Notes under the pieces: generated by a model
The model's database searches: none
Told to the model about the DNA's origin: nothing
Seen by the model: the letters and a program-made list of their open reading frames with translations, nothing else
Part shown: positions 57,475 through 64,000 of the stretch, piece after piece
Position numbering within the stretch: the stretch's first letter is position 1
Layout: every line of letters begins with the position of its first letter
NCBI RefSeq assembly: GCF_003337425.1
Contig: NZ_QPJU01000001.1
Coordinates: 566,916 to 630,915 of the forward strand
DNA length: 64,000 bases
Direction of reading: 5' to 3'
Source: Extensimonas vulgaris
GTDB taxonomy: Bacteria; Pseudomonadota; Gammaproteobacteria; Burkholderiales; Burkholderiaceae_C
Made by a program: the position numbers and the translations under genes

Positions 57475-58332
57475 TTATTCCCGTGCCGTATGCGGCACGG
57501 GCCGGAAGGTCAGCAGCTCCATGCCGTTGTCCGGCATCCGCTCGATGCCCAGGACGTAGCCGGGCAGCGACTGCCGCGCTACAAGCGCGCGCAGGTCGCA
57601 GGCGAAGTCGTAGGGCTTCGCGGTACTGCCCGATTTCCGGTGCAGGTAGCGAAAGTCGAACTGCCAGCCGTATGCCTGCTTGCCGCCGTGCTTGCGCACT
57701 AAGCGGTACAGCCACCGCTCGATGCCGCCCGTGAGCCGGAAGTACGCCGGGTCGATGGTCAGCACCAGGGCCGCGTCGAGCACGCCCGCATAGAACCAGT
57801 CCGGCAGAATCAGCTCGATGCCCAGCGGTGTGCCGCTGGCGTCGGCCAGTTCCTTCCATTCGTTGATCCACGAGAAACGGTGCAGGCGCCGCCCGGTCGT
57901 CTCGCGGATGGACGTGGCCACCGTGGTCGATTGCAGGCGATCCAGCGCAGCCTTGAGGCGCTGGTAGTCGCGCAGCGACTTGCCGCGTCCGATGAAGCGC
58001 AGGATCTCGTAGGGCGTGGCGCGCATCAGCCGCGACGGCCGCAAGCCCGCGTCCTTCGCTTCCACGATCTGCGAGGCCGCCCATATCAGCACGTCCGCAT
58101 CCCAAATCGTGGCGATGCCGTGCTCCTGCGTGCCCTCTACGCGGATCGTCACATTGCCCGCGCGGAAGTCGATGGGCTTGACCCGCTTGGACTTGCCGAG
58201 CGAGAAGAACGGATAGGCCATCAAATCCTGGCTGTCGCGCGGCGCCATGTCGCCGGGCAGGGCGCGGAACAGGTCGAGCTGTTCGCGCTCCTGCAACGGC
58301 CGTTGCCGCATGGGCAGCGCAGTGCTGGACAT
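57475..58332 (-). CDS. repA: Replication initiator protein RepA
   Basis: 285 residues, plasmid RepA family: QDLMAYPFFSLGKSKRVKPI, IWDADVLIWAASQIVEA and RRLHRFSWINEW, a winged-helix initiator. RepA genes of this type occur in Tn4371-family elements, probably supporting replication of the excised circle. Iterons lie just after its stop. Followed by parA. Confidence 0.87.
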   Translation of the reverse strand: MSSTALPMRQRPLQEREQLDLFRALPGDMAPRDSQDLMAYPFFSLGKSKRVKPIDFRAGNVTIRVEGTQEHGIATIWDADVLIWAASQIVEAKDAGLRPSRLMRATPYEILRFIGRGKSLRDYQRLKAALDRLQSTTVATSIRETTGRRLHRFSWINEWKELADASGTPLGIELILPDWFYAGVLDAALVLTIDPAYFRLTGGIERWLYRLVRKHGGKQAYGWQFDFRYLHRKSGSTAKPYDFACDLRALVARQSLPGYVLGIERMPDNGMELLTFRPVPHTARE

Positions 58333-58358
58333 GGCGATGGCCTGCTGCGCACCGCCGA

Positions 58359-58640
58359 TCAGCGCGCACGGCTGTCAGCCGAGTGGTGCTCGGCGTATTC
58401 GGGATCGGAGGTCGTCTCGAAGCTGCGGTCGGCGGCCCAGGCATCGAGGTCGGCCACGGCGTACATGACGCGCCGGCCGAACTTGCGAAAGCGCGGGCCG
58501 CCGCCGATCACGCGCTGCTTTTCCAGCGTGCGCGGCGACAGCCGCAGGTACTCGGCGGCTTCATCGTTGGTGAGGTAGCGTTGGGGCTGTGCGGCAGCGG
58601 TCGAGACAGTGGCGGCAGGCCGCAAGGGAGCGGGACGCAT
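58359..58640 (-). CDS. AlpA/MerR-like helix-turn-helix protein
   Basis: 93 residues. RYLTNDEAAEYLRLSPRTLE followed by RKFGRRVMYAVADLDAW is an excisionase-type winged HTH. GGAGG lies 8 bases before the ATG at 58640. It lies just upstream of repA and probably regulates replication or excision. Confidence 0.82.
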   Translation of the reverse strand: MRPAPLRPAATVSTAAAQPQRYLTNDEAAEYLRLSPRTLEKQRVIGGGPRFRKFGRRVMYAVADLDAWAADRSFETTSDPEYAEHHSADSRAR

Positions 58641-58723
58641 GGTGTGAACCTCCATCGGTTGAAAGCGCCCGGTCACACAGCGCGACCGGATGGAGGCAGT
58701 CTCAGAAAACCAAGCTGTCCTGC

Positions 58724-59494
58724 TCAGGGCCGTTTTGCGTCGTCCTCAAAACGACCCTTCTCAAGCGGCGGAAGCTGTGCTAGGTGGCGATAGCCGCCGC
58801 GCATCAGCGCATCGCCGCGCCGCACCAGGCGGCGCACCTTCGAGCGCAGGCCACCGTCGCTGTACCAGTCGGCCACAGCGTCGGCACCGAACAGTCCTTC
58901 GCCCACATCGCGCAAGGACGCGCCCGCCAGAGTCGCGTCGAGCGCCTGCAAGGTGTGCAGCTCCAACAGCGCGGAGGGTGTTGGCCTGGGCGTGGTGGCA
59001 GCGAAGGCCGTGCCGGACGCATGACCGCGCACAGCCGCGGCAGTGCCGCCCCGCCGGGCATAGGCCACGGCCATGCCGTCTTCCAGACCGGGCGCCAGGG
59101 CAAAGCGCAGGCAATGGCCTGGGCTGCGTGCGATCAGCGCCAGCCGTTTGCCGTCATGGAGCAGTTGCTTATGGCCGGGGATGCGCCAGAACGCGAAGAT
59201 CGAGGCATCGGGTGGTGGATCTTCGTCCGGGTAAAGCTGCACCATCGCAGCGTGGCCGGGCAGCCAGGCCGGATGCGCGTCGCGCGCATCCAGGGCCGGG
59301 TCTTCCAGCAGGCGCAAGCCCCAGCGTTGCGCCGCTTCCTGTGCCGCCTGCGGCCGGCGACGATGGCGCAGCCAGTCGAGCCGGTAGTCGGGGTGCCTGC
59401 GCAGGTACTCCCAGGCGAGCGCAAGGCTGTCCAGATGCAGCACGTACAGATACGCGGCAGTCGGATACCAAGGCTCGGCGGCGCGGTCGGCCAT
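58724..59494 (-). CDS. DUF2285-type protein of the element
   Basis: 256 residues. WYPTAAYLYVLHLDSLALAWEYLRRHPDYRLDW at the start is typical of DUF6499/DUF2285 proteins found near repA in these elements. The C-terminal part has an HTH-like region with ADWYSDGGLRSKVRRLVRRG. Function unknown; possibly DNA-binding. Confidence 0.75.
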   Translation of the reverse strand: MADRAAEPWYPTAAYLYVLHLDSLALAWEYLRRHPDYRLDWLRHRRRPQAAQEAAQRWGLRLLEDPALDARDAHPAWLPGHAAMVQLYPDEDPPPDASIFAFWRIPGHKQLLHDGKRLALIARSPGHCLRFALAPGLEDGMAVAYARRGGTAAAVRGHASGTAFAATTPRPTPSALLELHTLQALDATLAGASLRDVGEGLFGADAVADWYSDGGLRSKVRRLVRRGDALMRGGYRHLAQLPPLEKGRFEDDAKRP

Positions 59495-59802
59495 GACGCA
59501 ACCTCCTGGGAACAGGAATCGCCGCCACGGCTGGGCTACGCGCTACATCGCCATCGTCAGAACGTCATGGGTAAAAATGGTGGCTGAGGCTGTCAAGACC
59601 GATTGGCTCCGATGCGTTGCGGTATTCGTCTCAATGCTGCGGCGGCAGCGCCCCGATGTGGGGCGCCGTACAGGCCAGCCTGCCGCAGCCCACGCCAGGC
59701 ATCATGTCTATTTGGATCAGACTGGTGCGGCTACGCCGCAAGAATCCCGATTGAGACTTACCCGGTATGACACCAGACTGGAAAAGTCACAGTAGGCCGT
59801 AT
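59495..59802. other. Gap between DUF2958 and DUF2285 genes
   Basis: 308 bp. No gene is supported. A GCCCCGATGTGGGGC hairpin lies near 59650. Probably holds the promoter for the leftward DUF2285 gene. Confidence 0.3.
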
Positions 59803-60153
59803 TCAGTCCGGGATAGCCCCGTCGCGCTCGGCCAGCCGGGTGTATTCCGCAAGGGTGCGCACTGGCCGAAAATAGAGGTCGCGCAGCACGGGTCGTTTGA
59901 GCGGCCCGACGATGCCGGCCAGGTCGGACAGCTTCACTGTTCCCAGCTCCGGCATCCCCAGCCCGAGGTCGATCAGGCCGTAGGCCGTATCGCCGTCCGC
60001 AGGATCGAGCGCGGCCAGCAGCCAGATGAGGTGCGCGTCAGGGGTGAACAGCCGCACCACAGGCACAGGGTCGATGGCCCGGCCAGCGGCGCGGGCCTCG
60101 CCGTTGGCGAGCAGTTGCGCGCGCTCCGGGACGGTGGCAAGTGGCTGGGGCAT
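59803..60153 (-). CDS. DUF2958 protein
   Basis: 116 residues. RLFTPDAHLIWLLAALDPADGDTAYGLIDLG is the DUF2958 signature, often found in mobile elements near DUF2285. No catalytic residues can be named. Start MPQPLATVPE preferred over the frame reaching 60360. Function unknown. Confidence 0.75.
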   Translation of the reverse strand: MPQPLATVPERAQLLANGEARAAGRAIDPVPVVRLFTPDAHLIWLLAALDPADGDTAYGLIDLGLGMPELGTVKLSDLAGIVGPLKRPVLRDLYFRPVRTLAEYTRLAERDGAIPD

Positions 60154-60396
60154 GGTCGGCAATCCCACAAATCCAATGATGCACGGATGCGGTTTCACGC
60201 CGAAGCGCAGAACCGCCACACCGGATTTACGCCTTCGTGCGCAAGCACGGATGCGGTTCCATGGCTCTACAGGAACCCGCCGATGCGGATTTCTGTAAAG
60301 ACACGAAAGCGGAGGGCGGCACCTAGTGAACACTATAGATTGTAGCCCTATAGAGCGCAATAGGTTGTCATCTTGGTTTTTGAAGGGAAACCATAG
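60154..60396. promoter_or_regulatory. Control region upstream of the XRE gene
   Basis: Contains an exact 14-bp direct repeat GCACGGATGCGGTT at 60181 and 60245, and CCTAT-N8-ATAGG at 60347-60364, about 32 bp before the XRE start. The latter is a candidate autoregulatory operator. Confidence 0.45.
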
Positions 60397-60687
60397 GTGG
60401 CGGCTCGGTACTCATTGGCAAAGGCGTTGAAGACGGTCAGGAAGGCGCGTGGCTTGAGCCAGGAAGCCTTCTCTGACGTGTCCAGCCGCACCTATATGAG
60501 CACCCTCGAACGCGACCTCAAAAGCCCGACCTTGAACAAGCTGGCCGAGCTGTGCGAGGTGATGGGTGTGCATCCGCTGACGCTGCTGACGCTGGCCTAC
60601 ATCGGCGACAGCCCACACAAGGCCGAGGAGCTGCTGGCGCAGGTGCGTCGGGAACTAGATGAAGTCGGCGACCCTGGCCAAGCGTAG
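60397..60687 (+). CDS. XRE-family HTH regulator
   Basis: 96 residues. HTH LAKALKTVRKARGLSQEAF then SSRTYMSTLERDLKSPTLNKLAELCEVMGVHP. Start GTG with GAAGGGAA in front. A helical tail of about 25 residues could dimerise. It reads toward the TIR-caspase pair 90 bp downstream and may control it or the element. Confidence 0.85.
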   Translation: MAARYSLAKALKTVRKARGLSQEAFSDVSSRTYMSTLERDLKSPTLNKLAELCEVMGVHPLTLLTLAYIGDSPHKAEELLAQVRRELDEVGDPGQA

Positions 60688-60776
60688 CCCCCGGTCTGAG
60701 GCAAAAAACTTCTGTTACATTCGATTCGCAACATGCGAGAGAAGTTTCCCAAACCATTTCAATGAGAGGAGATCAC

Positions 60777-61148
60777 ATGGCAGATAAGAAAGTTATTTTT
60801 GTTGCATTCGCAATTGAAGACGAAAGGCAAAGAGACTTCTTGAAAGGCCAATCACTCCTTACGAACTCGCCATTTGAGTATATAGACATGTCCGTCAAGG
60901 AAGCCTATGCGTCGGAGTGGAAGGAAAAAGTCCGCACTCGCATTCGCCGATCAGACGGCGTGATTGCTCTCATTAGCAAAAACTCCCTGACATCAAGCGG
61001 GCAAAAATGGGAGATTGCGTGCGCGCGAGAAGAAGGAAAAAGGGTACTAGGCATCTGGGCCTACACCGATGATCGAACCAGAATTGAAGGCGTTAACACT
61101 GTTGTGTGGACGTGGGATGCCATCAAAAACTTTATCAATGGTCTTTGA
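60777..61148 (+). CDS. thsB: TIR-domain protein (ThsB-like)
   Basis: 123 residues, a lone TIR domain. First strand KKVIFVAFAIEDERQRDFL; SVKEAYASEWKEKVRTRIRRSDGVIALISKNS; catalytic-type Glu79 in KWEIACAREEGKRVLG. This matches the ThsB/DUF1863 TIR of Thoeris systems, which cleaves NAD+ to make a cyclic ADP-ribose signal after phage infection. It is followed by a caspase-like gene 18 bp later, the type IV Thoeris arrangement. AT-richer than the surrounding element. GAGAGGAG before ATG. Confidence 0.82.
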   Translation: MADKKVIFVAFAIEDERQRDFLKGQSLLTNSPFEYIDMSVKEAYASEWKEKVRTRIRRSDGVIALISKNSLTSSGQKWEIACAREEGKRVLGIWAYTDDRTRIEGVNTVVWTWDAIKNFINGL

Positions 61149-61166
61149 TACGTAAGGAGTGATGTC

Positions 61167-62141
61167 GTGCGTATAGCTCTTATAGTCGGCATCAATCACT
61201 ACGAGCATGGTGGCTCTCTGTATGGATGCGTTGATGACGCCCACGCTGTGCAAGCTGTCCTGGCCCGGCATGGCGATGGGTCAGTCAACTTCGATTGCAA
61301 GATGTTCACTGGCACTGGCCCAACGGATCGCGTTGATCGGGCTTTGTTAAAAGATCGAGTAGAGGAGCTTTTCAAGGCGCAGGCTGATATTGCGCTATTT
61401 TACTTCGCCGGCCATGGGCACATTGAAGCAACGGGTGGATATCTACTTGCAACCGACTCTCGCCGTGGTGACGAAGGGGTATCGCTCTCCGAAGTTCTCA
61501 CCGTGGCCAATAAATCTCCGGCTCGAAACAAGATAATCATTCTTGATAGTTGCCACTCAGGTATCGCCGGGACTCCCCCTGCCGCTGGGGAACTTGCCAG
61601 TCTATCTGAAGGATTGACTATTCTTACCGCCTCGGCTGCCGATCAGTATGCGACGGAAGAAAATGGCAGAGGAGTATTTACAACACTGTTAGTAGATGCG
61701 CTTCACGGTGGAGCAGCTAATCTCACTGGTGATATCACTCCAGGCAGTATTTACGCGCACGTTGACCAATCTTTGGGAGCCTGGGAGCAGCGTCCTATTT
61801 TCAAGACCAACGTTAGGCAGTTCGTTTCGCTTAGAAAAGTCAATCCACCCATCTCCCTTGACGATCTTCGGCGTATAACGGAATTTTTCCCTCAACGAGG
61901 CTATGAATATAAACTCGACCCCACATTTGAGCCGGAGTTGAAGGGAAGAGATCCGGACATGCCTCCCCCAAATCCAGAAAACACAAGAAAGTTCGCGCTG
62001 CTGCAACGATACAACCGCCTGAATCTGGTTGTACCCGTGGATGCGCCGCATATGTGGCACGCCGCAATGCAAAGTAAGACCTGCAAACTCACAGTGCTCG
62101 GCGAGCACTACCGCCGCCTTGTGGAAAAGCAACGCCTCTAG
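61167..62141 (+). CDS. Caspase-like protease, effector of a TIR-caspase pair
   Basis: 324 residues. N-terminal peptidase C14 (p20) fold beginning [20 protein letters not shown]; the catalytic dyad is His83 (YFAGHGH) and Cys129 (ILDSCHSG). The C-terminal 120 residues are not a known domain and may bind the TIR-made signal. In type IV Thoeris the cyclic ADP-ribose product activates a caspase-like protease that kills the infected cell; the same division of labour is inferred. No membrane segment. Probably translated from the same mRNA as the TIR gene. Confidence 0.82.
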   Translation: MRIALIVGINHYEHGGSLYGCVDDAHAVQAVLARHGDGSVNFDCKMFTGTGPTDRVDRALLKDRVEELFKAQADIALFYFAGHGHIEATGGYLLATDSRRGDEGVSLSEVLTVANKSPARNKIIILDSCHSGIAGTPPAAGELASLSEGLTILTASAADQYATEENGRGVFTTLLVDALHGGAANLTGDITPGSIYAHVDQSLGAWEQRPIFKTNVRQFVSLRKVNPPISLDDLRRITEFFPQRGYEYKLDPTFEPELKGRDPDMPPPNPENTRKFALLQRYNRLNLVVPVDAPHMWHAAMQSKTCKLTVLGEHYRRLVEKQRL

Positions 62142-62227
62142 CAGGTTCAACTCAGTCTACGTCACTATGGCCACAGATCGATCCTTGGAAGGATGCGCCC
62201 CGCCGCAATAGCGGGGCGCTGCGGCGG

Positions 62228-62542
62228 TCACACCGCCTGGGGCTTGCTGCGCGACCAGATCAGGTCGTGCGTGCCGTTCTCGCCTTCGATCAGGCGCGCA
62301 TAGACCGGTGCCGGAAACGAAGGATCGTCGAGGGTCACGGACAGGTAATCCCGCCCGGCCTCGCTGGTCTTCTTCCACGCCGCGCCGATGTCGTGACTGG
62401 CGGCCTGCAAGCGGAAGTCCGGGGCTTTCTCGTTGTCCCCCTTGTCGTTGGGAACCAGCTTGACCTTGACGTTGAGCGTCAGAGTGCGAAGCGTGCCGGC
62501 GAAGCCGTCTTTGTCTGCGGTGAAGGTGCCGATGTTGGCCAT
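62228..62542 (-). CDS. DUF736 protein
   Basis: 104 residues. [20 protein letters not shown] is the DUF736 signature, a small beta-rich protein constant in Tn4371- and plasmid-type elements. AAAGGAG lies upstream of the ATG. It may bind single-stranded DNA or support transfer; function unproven. The frame extending to 63313 is rejected. Confidence 0.88.
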   Translation of the reverse strand: MANIGTFTADKDGFAGTLRTLTLNVKVKLVPNDKGDNEKAPDFRLQAASHDIGAAWKKTSEAGRDYLSVTLDDPSFPAPVYARLIEGENGTHDLIWSRSKPQAV

Positions 62543-63358
62543 GATGTTTTCTCCTTTCGGTTGAACAAGGTTCGCGCCCATCGCGTCCTTGTTGTGATCC
62601 GGCCGGCGGGGGACGGGCTGGCTGCACCGCTTGCGGTCGCAACGCAGTGGAGAGCCGGGAGGCGAAAAGAATTTGCTGCGCGAGGAAGCCGCGTAGCGGC
62701 GGGGAAATTGTTTTCGCCGGACGGTTGCAGCCATGACGCCCGAGGCGCAGCCGTTCCCCTGCCAGGATTCACAACGAGACAAGGACGCCTTGGGCCGAAC
62801 CGCTCCGAAAGGAGATGGGGCCGACTCGGCATCCCCGCCCGAAGGCTTCTCCGGCTCGCCCGCTGACGCGGTCCAAGTCAACCGCCCGACGACAGGCGAG
62901 AACGCCCCTGCCGCACCTTGCGGCGCCGGCCTTGAGGCGTGGCGTGGAAGCTCCATAGCGATGCCGGGCGGGTTGTCCGTGAACCGTCCTTCGTGACGTG
63001 ATAGGCAGGAACCGCCAGCGTTGAGGACGGCACGCATCTGCACAACCTGCCGCAGCAAGCCGGGGCGTAGCCTCACAAGCCCCGTCCATCGCGGCGGGGC
63101 GCTGGCCGGGCCGATCCGGCGTAGCCGGTTCGGCGGCATCGAGGGGTGCCAAGCTGCGCGCGGCGGGGATAGCCCGCAGGGCTTTCCCCTGGAGGCAAGC
63201 GAAGCGCGCAGCGCCGCAGGCGCGAAGGCGTGAGGGATTGATGCCGAATGGCCGTGATTCGGCACGAAGCACGGGGCGCAGCCCGAAAGCCCGGCGGCGC
63301 ACCGCGCCGACACGCCCAGGCCGTTCTATATTTTCAGGAAGGCATCCAAGAGAAGTTC
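62543..63358. other. Long GC-rich intergenic region between DUF736 and the acetyltransferase
   Basis: 816 bp. No convincing gene on either strand. One perfect inverted repeat GCCGAAT-N7-ATTCGGC lies at 63243-63263 and a TATATT near 63326. The rest shows no repeat I can support. Such length without genes in a compact element suggests a regulatory or RNA role, or decayed genes. Confidence 0.4.
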
Positions 63359-63877
63359 ATGACCATCCATCTACGACACGAAACACCTGACGACGTTGCC
63401 GCCATCGAGGCCGTCACGATTGCCGCCTTCGCCGATGCGCCGCACACCAGCCACACCGAGCAGTTCATCGTGCGCGCCCTGCGCGCCGCTGGCGAACTGA
63501 CGCTTTCCATCGCGGCCGAGGAACACGGCCAGGTCGTCGGCCATGTGGCCCTGTCGCCCGTGACCATCACCGACGGCCACGGCCACAAGACCGAAGGCTG
63601 GTACGGTTTGGGGCCGATCTCCGTTCTGCCGCAAAGGCAGGGACACGGCATCGGCTCGCGCCTGATGGAACAGGCGCTGTCTGAACTGCGGGCCATGCAG
63701 GCCGCAGGCTGTGTGCTGCTCGGAGATCCCGTGTACTACGGGCGCTTTGGCTTTCAGGCCCATGCGGGCCTGCAACTGCCGGGCGTGCCGCCCGGCTACT
63801 TCATGGCGCTGGCCCTGCACGGGCCAGTGCCGGAAGGCATCGCGCGCTACAGCGATGCCTTCAACGCCGCCGCCTGA
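63359..63877 (+). CDS. GNAT-family N-acetyltransferase (YhbS-like)
   Basis: 172 residues. Acetyl-CoA-binding loop PQRQGHGIGSRLMEQAL, preceded by GLGPISVLP, and a YYGRFGF motif near the end as in YhbS-type proteins. It transfers an acetyl group from acetyl-CoA to an unknown amine or protein. The ATG at 63359 has AAGAGAAG upstream. Probably cargo of the element. Confidence 0.87.
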   Translation: MTIHLRHETPDDVAAIEAVTIAAFADAPHTSHTEQFIVRALRAAGELTLSIAAEEHGQVVGHVALSPVTITDGHGHKTEGWYGLGPISVLPQRQGHGIGSRLMEQALSELRAMQAAGCVLLGDPVYYGRFGFQAHAGLQLPGVPPGYFMALALHGPVPEGIARYSDAFNAAA

Positions 63878-64000
63878 GCCGCCGCGAAGGCGGCGGCGTT
63901 CTGACTAGTTTGACTGTGTCAATAAAATCCCAATCTATCGGATAATTCAAGTCTTCCTCCTGAACGAGACGAACCCCAAGAAATGGAGAGCGAACTCGAC
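63861..64000 (-). CDS. Possible C-terminal end of a gene entering from the right edge
   Basis: An open minus-strand frame from the edge reads VRSPFLGVRLVQEEDLNYPI, then DWDFIDTVKLVR, before a low-quality Pro/Arg tail through the hairpin. The AT-richer first part looks coding; another frame ending near 63926 is also open. Family not recognised. Confidence 0.25.
   Translation of the reverse strand, partial: RVRSPFLGVRLVQEEDLNYPIDWDFIDTVKLVRTPPPSRRLRRRR
63878..63897. terminator. GC hairpin after the acetyltransferase
   Basis: GCCGCCGC-GAAG-GCGGCGGC, a perfect 8-bp stem with a tetraloop, directly follows the stop codon. The T-run after it is weak, so it may act with a downstream factor. Confidence 0.55.

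Noticed and set aside
62543..63313. N-terminal extension of the DUF736 frame
   Set aside because: DUF736 begins at MANIGTF with AAAGGAG in front; the upstream part is low-complexity and lacks a start signal.
28000..64000. Search for a tRNA or an integrase at the element borders
   Set aside because: No tRNA-like cloverleaf and no tyrosine or serine recombinase frame was found in the window; the integrase end is presumably outside.

Overview
The window reads as a GC-rich betaproteobacterial chromosome, most likely of the family Comamonadaceae (Acidovorax, Alicycliphilus or Diaphorobacter type). This rests on protein recognition and gene order only: polyhydroxybutyrate genes (phaB, a phasin), a dapC-dapD-pilU-like-dapE-prmB run, SorAB sulfite oxidation, and short palindromic repeats typical of such genomes. 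No rRNA, tRNA or CRISPR array was seen.

Positions 1-28,100 are core chromosome. The contents, in order: the tail of an SDR oxidoreductase; hslO (Hsp33); a gamma-carbonic-anhydrase-like protein; two tandem degenerate-EAL/HDOD proteins; rnhA with a methyltransferase; gloB, mltD and a LOG protein; a 2-hydroxyacid dehydrogenase with a Na+/H+ antiporter; a thioesterase; a phasin; a chemotaxis receptor; a LysR/azoreductase divergent pair; the lysine-pathway block with a PilU-like ATPase; an ABC-F ATPase; phaB; and sorAB. This part carries several families of small palindromic elements. One, flanked by CTAG, sits in frame inside gloB.

Positions 28,170-31,453 form an islet bounded by two sequences that resemble the last codons of guaA (ending in Glu-Trp-Glu-stop), a known integration target. 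It holds one leftward operon: a small ORF, a ComF-like phosphoribosyltransferase, a SLOG-type nucleotide-binding protein, a HipA-like kinase and a DUF3037-like protein. I do not recognise this combination as a named system. It is the best candidate here for something undescribed.

From about 31,400 to the right edge lies most of a Tn4371-family integrative conjugative element, mostly leftward. Its parts are: an AbiE toxin-antitoxin pair; the mating-pore genes DUF2274-trbI-G-F-L-K-J-E-D-C-B; a CopG protein; the coupling protein traG; an exclusion lipoprotein; and a LysR regulator. Next comes a cargo cassette for reactive carbonyl or ene compounds (acuI-like reductase, aldehyde dehydrogenase, ene reductase, LLM flavoprotein, ArsR regulator), then the relaxase, traF, DUF2840, RHH-ParA partition, RepA with three iterons, a HTH protein, DUF2285 and DUF2958. 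After these come a XRE regulator, a TIR plus caspase-like defence pair (type IV Thoeris-like), DUF736 and a GNAT acetyltransferase. The integrase and outer end lie beyond the window.

Together the element transfers itself (Trb, TraG, relaxase), maintains itself (RepA, ParA/RHH, AbiE) and carries a stress-detoxification cassette and at least two probable defence modules.
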